A stretch of DNA of 64,000 bases, from NCBI GenBank assembly GCA_021432635.1, contig MU270032.1:434001-498000 (forward strand), read 5' to 3'. This DNA is from Thozetella sp. PMI_491 (lineage: Eukaryota; Ascomycota; Sordariomycetes; Chaetosphaeriales; Chaetosphaeriaceae). Made by a program: the position numbers and the translations under genes. Of this stretch, positions 11,901-23,031 are shown one piece after another (the first letter of the stretch is position 1; every line of letters starts with the position of its first letter). The notes under the pieces are model-generated. The model saw nothing but the letters and a program-made list of their open reading frames with translations, was not told the DNA's origin and did not search any database.

Positions 11901-13142
11901 GCGCACGCGGCCCTCACATCAGAGCTCTTATAATATGCGTAGCGAATCCCCTCATTGCTTGCCATCTCTCGTTGCACTCTCTTTGGTTGGTTTGGGACTT
12001 CTCATCTTGTGTAAGGGGTGCAGTGCCTGGTTGGTGGCGGAATATGAACGTTGAGCGCCATATCGCGTCATGGGGCATTGGGAATAGATATTGATATTAA
12101 AGCTGGAAGTGCGAGACCGCGGTATGCATGGCTGGGTGCGAGACGCTGGACTGGGCACTCGAGACTAGCTTACTAACTTTGGCCTGCAATGCCTACCTAT
12201 GCATTTCTAGGAAGTTGTATGCACAAAACCGTGTGAGTGGCTGTATGTTTGGTTTGCATGAGGGCATGCAGGCTCCCGATTCGTACCGTTTTGCCTCTTT
12301 GGGATATTATCCGCGACAACTGACCAGCGACTAGAATGCTCTATCGCATTCCGGAAGGGTCGTCTGTGCAGCAAACCCACAAAGTGTTCCCCGCTTGTGT
12401 AATTATCACGAGAATCTGGTGGCGAGATGAATAAGCCTAGGCTCGAGAGAAAATGATTTGGCTTGTGAGGGGGGCAATAGGAGGCCTTGCAGCGCAGGGC
12501 TGATGTCAGATCTGGGGGCGGCCGAGATTCGCGTGGTGGCCAACCGTGACCAATAGACGCAGGGCGATGCTGCAACGAAGCCCGTGAGCAGATAGAGGCA
12601 GCCGGGGCCCTGATCGAACCACGGCCAATCGTCGGCCAGGACGTGCGACTGCCCAGACTCGCGCTAGAAAACGCCTCTGGGCCGAACCGATTCATTGGGT
12701 CGGCACTGGGACGGGTTGTGCTCAGCCCTGATCGGCTAAACCCAAGCGACGCTTGCTCCGGGTGCATCGTCCGCCATGGAGCGGGCCATGATTTGTGGAA
12801 AAGGACGAACCGTCTGGCTGGCGCCGTGAATTGCAGCCTTTCCAGCAACTTAGTTGCCTCCACCACGCGCCGTTGCCCCTGCGTCTGCGCTGCGTCGTGG
12901 AGCCCGATAGGCTTCTTGGCCTGCGCGGCATTGTCCAAAATCTCTGACTACTATTTCTGGTCGGCATATGCCAAGTCGAGTCACCCGATTTTGCCGATGC
13001 CTCGGGGCAAACCCAGGAATGGCCTCCTTAAATTCCCAACGTCGCACCCACCACCTCCCAGGATCACAATCCTCGCGATCGTGATGTGTGATGTGATGCA
13101 CGGCGGCGCACGGGTTGCAACCGAGGGAGTCCACTTGCTGCA
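11901..13142. other. intergenic, no gene supported
   Basis: About 1.2 kb between the MATE relic and the next membrane protein gene. A 243-codon minus-strand frame at 12207-12938 overlaps plus-strand frames of similar length, has no recognisable motif and probably reflects chance in GC-rich DNA. The last few hundred bases must be the promoter of the gene at 13143. Confidence 0.5.
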
Positions 13143-14907
13143 ATGATCTCGCCTGTCACCTTCCACTACTCCATCACCCGGCCCTACCCCTATCGGTGGT
13201 TCGCCTGGGTGGTGCTCATCGGCGGGACCTTGTTGGCCGTGCTCATATCAGTTTTCAGCCTTGCGAGCAACGGCTACTACCTCGAGTAGGTCAAGATCGT
13301 CGTGCACACTCAAGATGTTTTTGGGGGGGATGCGGGCTAACTTGTGCTTCACTAGCCTAACCTATACGCGCAATCTGAATGAGACGCTGGCGGAGCAGCT
13401 GTGGTTCGACAGACCACCGTTTTCTTGGGTCGAACACGTAAGGCCCTCGGGCTCGCCATGTTATCGTCTCCGCACCCGCACTAACATGTCGCTAGATCAC
13501 GTCAAAATGCCAGGCTATGGAGCTCCAAGTCGGGACGAGTAAGGGTTGAAGACTGCACTCGGTCAAGTTGCGATGCTAACGCGTGTCAGGAATATTCACG
13601 GACAAGCGGATACGAGAGTATACAATCTCATCACTACGAAATACGGACACCGAGGTCCTCGGGCTGCAAACGCCTGTCATTATGTACAGCAACAACGTAC
13701 TAGAAAATTGCACCGTCAACTTCATCGTGATGCATCTCTATGACCACATGTCTGTAGAGCAGTACTACGACCACGGCCCTCAGATCCCGATTTCACTAGA
13801 AGTGAAGGTATGCTGCAATCTCTTCAGCTTTCTATTGCCACCCCCATCCCGATATGCGGCAAAGCCCGGGGTGTCTTCATGCTTACCCTTCCTTGCAGGC
13901 GTACCTAAGCTGTGGTATCTCTACACCAAATCCCACGACCATGACGATGACTGTTGATCTGCTCTCGGCCATGAAAACCTTCAAGGCGGATGAAGGGAGC
14001 CCCATTCCCTCCGAAAACACCACCGTGAACCAGTCCGAAAACGCGTCCGGTGTTGAGGCGCACCAGGCCGTAGCAACCTTCATCCTGTAAGCAGCCGCAG
14101 TGCTTAATTATTCTGCTGCCTGCTAACCTTGAGAAGATCGGTGTACATGATCATCATGGCGTCTCGGCAAAATCGAGAGCAACCAGAAATGACTCCGGGC
14201 ATCTACAGTGAGTCCATCGCTCCTGCCAAAGGCCTGCGCTTGATGCTGACTGTTTAGCCTTCACACGAAACCCCCTCTCTAGCGACGTTGATAGTCCGGA
14301 CTTCTTTCTAGGGGACAGGTTCACGGCTGCGGAGGGGGACCGCCCGGATTTCTTCCTCGGCTATAACTATACGTCGGACGACAGCACCGGCCGGTTCAAA
14401 GATATCGAAAGGCTGAACGTGAACTTCACCCTCCCTACATACCTCGACAGGCTCACCAAGGTCTTCTATTCGTCGATCCTAGCCGACGTAGGCCAGCCGG
14501 GGAGTAATCTCATAAACGACCAAGACCATCTCCTCTCATGGGCCAACGAGTCTATGTACGAGCTGGCCGAGGTGAACCAGCCCGCATTCGCGGCATTTCT
14601 TGGTCTAGTGCAGCCCTGGGTCAACCGAACAACGCTTACATCGGTGGAGACGGAACCCTCTACCATCTACACACAATATCAGTGCCAGGTGCCGAGGATG
14701 AAGCCGATGGGGACGCTTATAATGTCCGTGTTTCTCGCAGACCTCGTGTTCCTGCAGGCATTGTGGAAGTTACTGCAGTGGGTGACGGTCTATCACTTGC
14801 AGAGGAAGGATCCAGACGCGATGAACTGTGCCAGGTGCGCAGTGCGATACCATGGAGGGAAGGATGAGGACGGGGAGTCATTGTATCGGACATGTCATTG
14901 CCCTTGA
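13143..14907 (+). CDS. conserved fungal protein with N- and C-terminal membrane anchors
   Basis: Seven exons: 13143-13285, 13356-13437, 13496-13538, 13590-13807, 13899-14086, 14137-14207 and 14258-14907, all GT-AG and in phase, give 464 aa. Residues 1-20 match the SITRPYPYRWF start of a widespread Pezizomycotina family, followed by one strong membrane helix (about 19-41). A long lumenal or extracellular part with many N-glycosylation sites and paired cysteines follows. A second hydrophobic stretch (MGTLIMSVFLADLVFLQALW) lies about 60 residues from the end, and the tail is Cys-rich (CARCAVRY, CHCP). The function of the family is unknown. It has the same type of architecture as the larger protein at 2135-4580, but the two do not look like close paralogs. 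Confidence 0.88.
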
Positions 14908-15429
14908 TGGGCCTGGGAGCCGGCGTTTAATACCCATATCTAGCGTGCTTCGCTTTGCCTGGAATCAGAGCGGTTGAATTTAATATTTAGACACAATGTA
15001 TGCGAGAGGGATCACCATAGTCTTATACTGTGGCAAAGCCACACCATCAGGCACCGTGCATTTCATCAAGGTACCAGGTACATGCCTTGTCCAATGAAGC
15101 CACCTAAGGTACCTAAGGTACCTAGGTAGCTATGTAGATACGCAAAACCTTTGGCCTCGGCTTATATGGATCCTTTCCCTCCGGCAAAAGGTCAAAGGGG
15201 ATGGCACAGTTGCTGACATGCATCTAATGTCTCTTTCGAATTCGTTCGTGCATCTGCGGGGTAGCGCCTTCTGCACAGTTAAATAGCACTTTGCTCTCGA
15301 TCGTGAAGGCCCGCGATTTTCATCTTAGCTTGTCTTCAAACGTGCTCAAAGTCTTGAGTTGCAGATACAACACATACATATTTTTAGCCATCAAACTTTT
15401 TTTCGAATCTTCTCATCGAACTAGCAAAA
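14908..15429. other. intergenic with short palindromic repeats
   Basis: There is no gene here. It includes the 3' end of the upstream gene, the ACCTAAGGT repeat block near 15100, and the likely promoter of the C2H2-type gene at 15430. Confidence 0.6.
15103..15130. repeat. AGGTACCT-type palindromic short repeats
   Basis: Direct copies of ACCTAAGGT run into a palindromic ACCTAGGT. A related stretch (CTAAGGTACCTAGGGTAGG) occurs near 16710, and another TACCTACCTACC run near 32578. Such blocks are common between genes in filamentous fungi. I see no mobile element attached to them. Confidence 0.6.
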
Positions 15430-16023
15430 ATGCTTAGTGACGGTGTAAAGCGCGATATTAGAGGTATTACCCAGGAAGTACCAAGGGGTCCCCGCCCCCC
15501 TCCCGACGCTCTGTCGTACCCGGCTGCTGAAATGCCCATTGATAAGAAATGGGATGCTCTCATCGCCATCTTGGAACTATTCCTCGAGCCTGGATTTCTT
15601 TTCCAGGCCGCGTTCAGGAGCCAGGCAGACTGCGATCGACACTATAACGCGGCACACCAAGACGACTCAAAGAGGAAGCAATTCCCTTGCGACTACAACA
15701 GCTGCGATTATAAGAAGTGCGACTATAAGAAGTACACCATCGAGACGCATCTCTTTCGGGGACAGGATCACTTTCAAGATCACTTTCGCGATCACCTTCG
15801 CGATCACCTGCGTGACTTTCATAAGGAGGATCTTTTACGGCAAGGTGTTAGGGATGTTACCAAGCGGTGGGATGAGCATGCACCTTGGCGATGCATGGAA
15901 GGCAGCTGCAATACAATCGCTGCCTTGTAGCGCTTAGATCGACAAACATGGTTATGTCTCCTTGAACTATAAGACCTGCTATGAGTCGGCTCGGCGGAGC
16001 CTCTGGGAGCAAGCCTGGGGAGA
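15430..16023 (+). pseudogene. decaying C2H2-type zinc-finger-like protein gene
   Basis: The ATG at 15430 opens a 166-codon frame (stop at 15928). It follows a known fungal C2H2-like family: an N-terminal helix (DKKWDALIAILELFLEPGFLF), then FRSQADCDRHYNAAH (a C2H2-like finger), then a histidine-rich finger around HFRDHLRDFHKED. After PWRC the family should continue with paired CxxC zinc ligands. Here the frame stops after SCNTIAAL, and the next recognisable piece (IDKHGYV, CYESARR, about 15949-16000) is in another frame with most of its Cys lost. The finger region also contains an expanded 12-bp tandem repeat. I read this as a paralog that has lost its C-terminus. It could still be expressed as a truncated protein. 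Confidence 0.55.
15766..15813 (+). repeat. four tandem 12-bp units coding for Asp-His-Phe/Leu-Arg
   Basis: Four consecutive 12-base units starting GATCAC encode DHFQ, DHFR, DHLR and DHLR. Relatives of this protein normally have about two such units before the FHKED motif, so the array appears to have expanded in frame. The units differ at a few positions, so the expansion is not brand new. Confidence 0.85.
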
Positions 16024-17512
16024 AAGTATAAGGGTCTTGTTGGATTTCACCCGCCCATGTTTCACTTCACGACATTTCTTCTGGGTCGATGATGTTATAG
16101 GCGGGCTACAACTTCTTTTTTAGTTTGGGAAGCAACCCATAACAGCCGATTGAATGGCTGAACCTAGGGACAGATATGAATCGATGACACGCTTTTCCGA
16201 TGCTGATGCTCGATACTGTGAGAAGCACCTGGCCGGATATCAAATGAGAAGGCTTAGCCATTTGTACCGAGTTCTCCCAAGTTCGCGTAGGTATATACCA
16301 ATTAATACACAACTTTGAAATTGCTACAGTGGACCTATGGCTGGAGGTTCTCGGAAGGCGAGACACGATACCAGGCCACACGAAGAATCTCGGTGTATCC
16401 AAAACAATACCAAGGGTGATGTAGTAGCACGTAGGATGATAACGACTTTCCTGTCATTGGTCCACGCGTATTCAACGTGTCAGCCCAAAACAGCACTTTG
16501 ATGCCTGATGCTCCGGCTGACTTCTTTCGTACCCACCACTCTTGGGCCGCATGCACATCTTTTACCGGGGGATCCTTCTGGCTGCGCAGTGAGATCGACC
16601 CTAAGTGGCGGAGCGGACATACCCCAGGCGGTTCCCTTATGGTCCCGCTCCATAGAAGGCTACCCCATTATGGAGGGTACCAAGGCACTTACCTCCCTAA
16701 AGTATCTTAGCTAAGGTACCTAGGGTAGGCAGGATCTGTGTACTCGGCCTGTAAAATAAAACCCTCCTTCCTTCAGTGAACAGAAACGGAACTTCGCTCC
16801 CGAATCACGGCGACCGAGATTCTCTAACCTGCGCGAGGGCTTAATTCACTGCTAAGTTGGCTTCATGCAGCGGCTGCCACTAAGCTAGTATAAAGGTCAT
16901 GGGCTAGTCTTCTTACCGGGTTTCCTTCTGATTCTATCCTTAGGTAGCTGGAATGTTTCCCGATTTACTGTTCATCCGCTGTTTTCTACCGGCTTATGTG
17001 TCACGTAGATCGGCTGAGCCCCACTGAGCCCTGGACGGCGGAGTTGTCAAAGTCCGCCGAGTCCTTGGTTAGAAGGGCAAGGTATAAATGCTGTAATCTC
17101 GTTATATCCGATTGCACTTATATTCGCTGCCTCTGTTAGCGTCTTTATCATTCTTTTAACAAGAAGAATGTTTCTAAATGTAGGTCAAGCTATTTTGCAG
17201 GTATTATCTTGGGGACTTTTTACCTAGACGGGAGGCAGGCTCAGCTTTCGCACGTTTTCATGTCAGCCAAGGCTGTGCTCAACTACGGAGAAAAGGGATC
17301 TTCGGGGTTTAATACCCTGGCTACAGCGATGGCTTATAATATAACCTCGCGCATGAAATGTCAAGTCTTTGTACGTTAAGAATTGACGCTGAGACATAAA
17401 AAGGGGCCAGCTCTCCCGACGTCTTCAATCAATGCCTTGTTGTTGACTCACTCCAAAGAACTTCAACCACTTACCTGAACGATAACACGTGAAAACGTTC
17501 GGACACTTTGCG
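16024..17512. other. intergenic, no gene seen
   Basis: About 1.5 kb with only short frames. The last 120 bases include an ACATAAAAAGG stretch near 17395 that may serve as the TATA-like element of the secreted-protein gene at 17513. Confidence 0.5.
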
Positions 17513-18084
17513 ATGCATTTCTCAGCCGTTCTCAATTTATTAGCACCCGGCCTTGTCGCCGCCATACCAGCAAGCAGCTTGTTTGCTCGCCAGGAATGTC
17601 AGCCAGGCACAGTTGCAATGGCCTTTTGCGATGATGCAGGGTTTAACGACTGTTTCCCTCAAACCGGCAGTCCTGGGCAGTGCGGTAAGATTTTCCTATG
17701 TTGCAACAATAGATTCGAGCTATGCTACCTTTTCCCCTCCCTCAAAGCAGGATTTTCTTTTCTCCTATACCGCCAGCATTGTTTCAGAAACTTACAAACC
17801 AACCACGAACGTAGTAAATATCCCGGCCGAGCACAACGACAAGATATCTTCTTTTTTCATCTTCAATTGTCACAACGGCCAGTGTTTCGCCTTTACGTAA
17901 GTTTGTTACCTCCACCACTTGTCCCGGTGAATTTGATGGTCTTGTGGTTAATGAGTAATCTTGTAGGGATGCGGATTGCAATGGCAACAATATCAGCTTT
18001 AATGACGACTCGCGAGGTGTCAGAGACCTGTCAATATTCTCAGGCTATAACGACGCTATTTCTTCTTGGAGATGTTCAGGCTAG
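17513..18084 (+). CDS. small secreted cysteine-rich protein, effector-like
   Basis: Three exons, 17513-17684, 17788-17896 and 17967-18084, give 132 aa with consistent phase and GT-AG borders (donors GTAAGA and GTAAGT). The start is the first ATG in frame; a GTG lies 24 bases upstream. Residues 1 to about 19 form a signal peptide, followed by SSLFAR, a possible pro-peptide cleavage point just before the first cysteine. The mature protein has eight cysteines (in ECQP, FCDD, NDCF, GQCE, FNCH, GQCF, ADCN and WRCS contexts), enough for four disulfides. No known domain is recognised. Small size, secretion and even Cys number fit a candidate effector or antimicrobial protein. That role is inference only. 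Confidence 0.75.
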
Positions 18085-18936
18085 AGCTTCGTGGTTGTTT
18101 CCATCCCGACTACTATGTCTACGGAAATATGGAAGAGCTCATGCCTTGCCCGTACTCTTCACTTCTTCCTATCTCTCTAGCTTTACACATACTGAGTTAT
18201 AGAACTGTATTGACTACATTAGACCGAATCTGCTCTGAATCAATACATAGTGTGACTGTGGCCAAGCTAATGATGATTATATATTTACCATGAGGTGTTG
18301 GACCTTTGTAACCCCCCACTTGAAAGACAATAAAGCCGACCCATATGCCAATCGCCCCACCATAACTCGAGCGCTAGAAGAAAAATCCTTCTCCAGTCAA
18401 CATTTCATAGCTTCGGCCTTGTCCGGCCTGCATATAACGTGACGTAGAATGGAGGCAAGAAATAGTGGAGGCAAGAAATAGCTCACTTTTCCCAATTTCC
18501 AGCTCATTGCTGGGTGCCTAGAGGAATCGGTGAAGAATTTGTGCGATATGCTACGTGGATCCTCGGCTGAGTAAGAAATCTATCTATCTAGGCCCTCCTG
18601 CAAGGCGGGCCCGGCGCTCGCCAAGGCAAAAAGTGCGAGCACTATGCCAGGAACAAACTAAAACCCCCCATGCAGTTCGCCGACCTTAAGCTTGGCGAAT
18701 AAGCGCAGCTTTACAGCCTACCCACTAGTAGAAAGACAATAAAAATGCCAGGCTGCTCGCTGCTCAACGCCTACAACAGTGCCTCTTGTGACACGGAATG
18801 ATCCATACTCATCAAATTTATACAAGTATTTGTTTATAAAATCTTTAGACAGGATCTTCACGTGCACCTTATACCCGCCCTTCCCTTGTTGGATATAATC
18901 ACTACCCACCGGAATTCTACCACGTCAAGGCCCAAC
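18085..18936. other. intergenic, promoter of the PaxU-like gene
   Basis: There is no gene. A direct near-repeat (GGAGGCAAGAAATAG twice around 18450-18482) is visible. The last 100 bases carry a TATA-like element. Confidence 0.5.
18835..18840 (+). promoter_or_regulatory. TATA-like element before the PaxU-like gene
   Basis: TATAAA about 97 bases upstream of the ATG at 18937, in an AT-rich stretch. Position and sequence fit a core promoter, but nothing else supports it. Confidence 0.4.
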
Positions 18937-19872
18937 ATGAAATCTATCTTTCCCGGCTTCACGGCCGTTTCGGACAGGGTCCATATCCTTGAACCTGCAT
19001 CTACTGGCACCTCTCAAGATGACTGCAAGTCCCCCGCAGCGCCAAGAACGATTATTCTATGCACCTGGGGAGACGGTAGCCGAAAGCACATTGCGAAATA
19101 CATCGATGGATATCGAACGCTTTATCCGGCATCTCGCCTAATTTTAGTCCAATCTACCATGTTCGAATCGATGTTTCACACAGTCGACAAGCACACACGG
19201 TCCATGTTACCTTTCCTTGACGCAGTATTTACACCCACGGGGGCAGACAAAGGTGTCGATGACGAGCACCCCCGGACGCTCGTCCATATCATGTCCAACT
19301 CCGGGGGCCTCAGCTTTGTGTCTTCCATCATGGCTTACCAAAACCTTACTTCTTATGGACAAAAAAAGCCCTTTCCGCACACGCTGCTGGTTTGTGACTC
19401 GACTCCAGGCGGCCTGTCCTTCATGCAGGTCGTGAGTCGGGCATCGAGGGCAATGGCCATCGCTACCGCTTCGTGGTCACCACTGCCGGTGAACGCGATG
19501 CACGGCTTCTGGGCCATCGTGATGTTCATCACTCTCAGTGTATCCCGGCTCGTCTTTGGCGGTAAAGAGATCGGGTGGAAATACGAGGAGGGGATCCGGG
19601 ATCCAAACCTGACTTCACCCAACACGACTAGGCTGTACTTGTACTCTCAGGCCGATGAACTGGTCGACTGGAAAGAAGTTGAGAAGAACATTGCAATTGT
19701 CAAAGGAAAAGGATACAACTGTCTGGCCGAGAGATTTGAAAAGTCTCCACACGTCGGGCATGCCCATTTTTACCCGGAAAGATACTGGGGGGCAATTGCG
19801 GACGCATGGGAGAGCGCCATTGCGAAAGAGGAAGGGTTTGTGGAGACAGAGAGCCATAGGAGTCGCCTTTGA
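18937..19872 (+). CDS. PaxU/TMEM53-type alpha/beta hydrolase (DUF829)
   Basis: A single exon of 311 aa, starting at the first ATG of the frame. It begins FPGF and has ILCTWGDGSRKHIAKYI, the conserved early block of the DUF829 family that includes PaxU of indole-diterpene clusters and animal TMEM53. The nucleophile is probably Ser122 in HIMSNSGG, the acid the Asp in YSQADELVDW, and the base a His in HVGHAHFYPERYW near the C-terminus, so a full triad is present. One hydrophobic stretch in the middle (FWAIVMFITLSVSRLVFG) could associate with membrane. The substrate is unknown. PaxU itself lies in paxilline clusters, but no prenyltransferase or terpene cyclase is nearby, so I do not infer indole-diterpene synthesis. 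Confidence 0.85.
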   Translation: MKSIFPGFTAVSDRVHILEPASTGTSQDDCKSPAAPRTIILCTWGDGSRKHIAKYIDGYRTLYPASRLILVQSTMFESMFHTVDKHTRSMLPFLDAVFTPTGADKGVDDEHPRTLVHIMSNSGGLSFVSSIMAYQNLTSYGQKKPFPHTLLVCDSTPGGLSFMQVVSRASRAMAIATASWSPLPVNAMHGFWAIVMFITLSVSRLVFGGKEIGWKYEEGIRDPNLTSPNTTRLYLYSQADELVDWKEVEKNIAIVKGKGYNCLAERFEKSPHVGHAHFYPERYWGAIADAWESAIAKEEGFVETESHRSRL

Positions 19873-20554
19873 GGTACTAATATGTATCATCAGAAATATA
19901 GATCTAGACTTTATATATAGAATTTGAACCCAACTACATAGACCTATCGTTTCTATGAATATCGTAGCTAGCTGACATTGGTGGGGCGGGGGCGGGAAGT
20001 CGAGGGTTACGTGTAGCGCAAGGGGTGGTGCAGCTCCCATCCCCAGCCATCTTTTAAATCCCACATAACTATCTACCGCAGTATAGCTAAACTTAATATG
20101 TCATTTTGAGAACCTTTACATCTGACGTAAGCTGAGTTTTTGTCTCTTGTTAGTAACTTAGTGGCTGAGTATTAACGAGCTAGGAAGTAGGGCCTGAGTG
20201 GACATACTTACCTATCAATGTAGGTTTAACTGGAGCTATTGCCGGATTATCGCCGTGCTTAGAGCTACTGGGTACGGTATCCGCCGTGTACATTGACGGT
20301 TTCCTTTGTGTTTTTACTGTATGCAGCCGTAGCCTTGAGGCGCGCAAAAATGTTTACCTTGCCTGTGTAGTTCTGGTCAATAATTGAAGTTGGATCTGGT
20401 GCTGCCAATGTCAAATTTGCAGATACCAATATATCTTTTCCGGTAATTTATTAGTATAGCCGAGTAATCCATGAGACGACATGTTTTAGTCAATCTTACA
20501 GTATATTAAAGTAAAGATAAAGTAGTTGGGGCCAAAGAATACATGATCCATATC
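19873..20554. other. intergenic between convergent genes
   Basis: An AT-rich 680-base spacer between the 3' ends of two convergent genes. I see no coding frame of interest. It should hold both transcription end regions. Confidence 0.55.
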
Positions 20555-21925
20555 TCAAGGGATAATCCTAGCCTTTTTCATCAGCTCGAATGCCTCCACG
20601 TAGTTCTGAATAACGTCCGAGCGCTCATGAAAACCAGCACGGTCGAACTTGGCCAAGTCATAATAACGGTCGAACGCGGCCAGCGCAAGGAGCACTTCTA
20701 GGAACTCCCAGCTAGAGCCCTGGACAATTCCTGGTCTCAGCCCATGCTTCTTCTCGAACCCATCGACCTCGCCCTTGTGTAGAGCCATATACTCGGTTAC
20801 GCTGAGGCGGCTTGCTCCCTTTTCGGGTCCAGTACCTTCTAGGCTAAAGTAGCCGCACACTGCAGCCCACTTATCCTTCCAGCTCAGACCGCTAGACAAG
20901 GGCGAGTCCCCAATGTTGAAGATTTCGCCATTCTGGCTGTCGATGATGGTAGAGCTAAAAATATGAGCCCGTCCCAACGTCCTCTGACCGATTTCCGTGT
21001 GGCGAGCGGTGTAAGACTCGGGCGTGCCTGGGAAGGGAATTGTCTTCTTTCCATCGATTTCGGGCTCGCGATCGGCGTAGAAGCTCAGGAAAATACCCAG
21101 CGCTTGGGCAAAATTCATTGCATTCTTGCCGCCAGGTACGAATCCGATCTGTGCTACGGCTTAGCCATGCCGAAGATGCGCCGGATGTCCAAACTCACCA
21201 CAAGGTCCGGTCTGATCTCAGCAAATCGCCAAGGCTTTCCTGCAGATAGTCTTACGAGTGCATCATATTGCGCATAGTAGAAGACCTGGTCCTCGAATGG
21301 TTGCGGAATGCGTGGGTCCGACTCCTGGCAAGGAGTTTTGGGTAGCCCTATCTGCCGAGCATGGACGAAACCGTACGACTAACCTCGGTCTCAGAACAAG
21401 CATGGTGCTCGATATGACCATGGATGACGAACCTTGCCTCCGGTCTGAAGAGACCAAAACTGAAGTTTGGGAGAGACACTCTCTACAGCCCTGACGGCTG
21501 TCTCGAGGATTTGCACGTTGATTTGCTTCAAGAGTTCGAATCCTTCAAAATCCGAGGTTCCAGTAGGCTGTATGTATGCTAAGAGGAGGATATTAACGCC
21601 TCAAGAGAGCACTTCATCCCAGAGGTCAGAGAAACGTACCAGCAAAATAGACGTCGGTAACGTTGCTTATCCCTTCGACAGTCCTCAGTACAGCCACAAC
21701 CTCATCAAAACTTTTGGTAAGATCAATCCCGGATGCGAAAGATAATCTGTGCGTTTTAGGGAGATACAGTTGTGATATGTCAACGGGTCGATTGGACGCT
21801 CCGATAATTTGGTCAAATGCTGAGCCGCTCGGGTAGCGTAATGCTTCTCTCAGCACGGCCCATCCAGTGACTCCGGTTGCCCCAAACACCAGCGCGGTGC
21901 GGCCTTTTCCCTCGTTGGCTGACAT
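20555..21925 (-). CDS. PRISE-type short-chain reductase (progesterone 5-beta-reductase/iridoid-synthase-like)
   Basis: Four exons, 21925-21640, 21578-21433, 21378-21199 and 21148-20555, give 401 aa, close to the family's usual length. The N-terminus has the NAD(P)-binding GATGVTG motif (about residues 15-21). The catalytic pair typical of this family is visible: Lys144 in LQTGGKSYG and Tyr178 in QVFYYAQYD. The C-terminal half has the conserved PFPGTPESYTARHTEIGQR and FNIGDSP stretches. Members reduce activated enones or act as epimerase-like enzymes, often in secondary metabolism. Intron 2 uses the weak donor GTTCGT; I chose it because it joins QTGGK to SYGF exactly as in relatives. It is convergent with the PaxU-like gene. 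Substrate unknown. Confidence 0.9.
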
Positions 21926-23031
21926 GGATGCGAAACGATGTTCAAGAATCGATATTAAACCGAGTACTCTGCCTTTTTCTTCTAATTCTCAAGTTCATGC
22001 CATAAGGTGCCTTTAGTATTTATATTTTATGGTACATCAGTATTTGTTATGGGTGATCGATGTCCCGTTGGAGACCGCTTATCGTGCTGCTTGAGTAAGC
22101 CATCCAATCCGGAACAGGCAGGACTTCTCCAAGTGGCAATTGTCGGGTTATCCGAGCTCCAACGGAGGACCTAGTTCGCCCGACTTTTGCCCCCAATACT
22201 CTACATTAGAGATTCCGACTCCTTAATAGTATTTGATTTAAGTAGTACGCCGCTTGTTATCCAACAACAAATGGCGCGCTTCGGGCAAAGTTTCTATTTT
22301 CTTTGATCATGTGCTCATCACTAGCCGAGTGGCTTTGGTAGCTTTAGCACTTCTACTCTGCAGCTTCAAGGAGCAATCCTAAACGCATGCTGTCCATAGC
22401 TCGTCGACCAGTCGGCTAGTGATTATTGCTGTTGAAGTAGACATGAAGTTACTGCCGGAAAATAGGGTTGTGGACTCGCGGGAAAGGATGTTCAAGGTCT
22501 TTTAATAAACTGACGCCTCGCTGGATGATTTGGAATAAAAGGCCGCCACTAAATCTTCGAGACGATAAAGAAATAGAACGGGTAGTAACTGTCTAACTAA
22601 GGCCAGAGAAAAACACTCCTGACTCAGTAGTATATTCTAGGGTTGGTGTTACACGTTAAATTCTCACCATATGTCAAGACACCCGCAACAAGTTGAACGG
22701 ATGACCCGACCGTACTGGCAAGACAGGTTCCTGCTACCTTGCATCTTGCCAATAGGCCTGCAAATTGACATTCTACGCAATAGAGAACTAAGAAGAATGT
22801 ATGGAAGTATAGATAACACTAGAAAAGAGAGATAGAGATAAAGACTACATGAATCACACAATTGCAGGTCGCATGGCATTGACGTTGTATTTGATTCGAA
22901 AGAGCGGATAGAACATGAAAGGAACTCCCCAAGCTAAGCCAATCTTCAATTCTCCTTTCCCCAGTTGTTTGAATTCAAAATTTCTCTAGCCTCTTGTAGG
23001 CTGCTCCAATCCAGAGACTCGGCCCTGGCTA
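21926..23031. other. intergenic, AT-rich, no gene seen
   Basis: About 1.1 kb upstream of the PRISE-type reductase and downstream of the small secreted protein gene. No frame is convincing; the longest (22664-22879, minus) is hydrophobic but unlike any family I know. Confidence 0.5.

Noticed and set aside
12207-12938. Long minus-strand frame of 243 codons
   Set aside because: It overlaps other long frames in the same GC-rich DNA, has no recognisable motif or splice context, and its residue mix (high Arg, Ser, Pro) looks like noise.
18937-21925. An indole-diterpene cluster, suggested by the PaxU-like gene
   Set aside because: No geranylgeranyl synthase, prenyltransferase, terpene cyclase or P450 is present in the window; PaxU relatives occur in many contexts.
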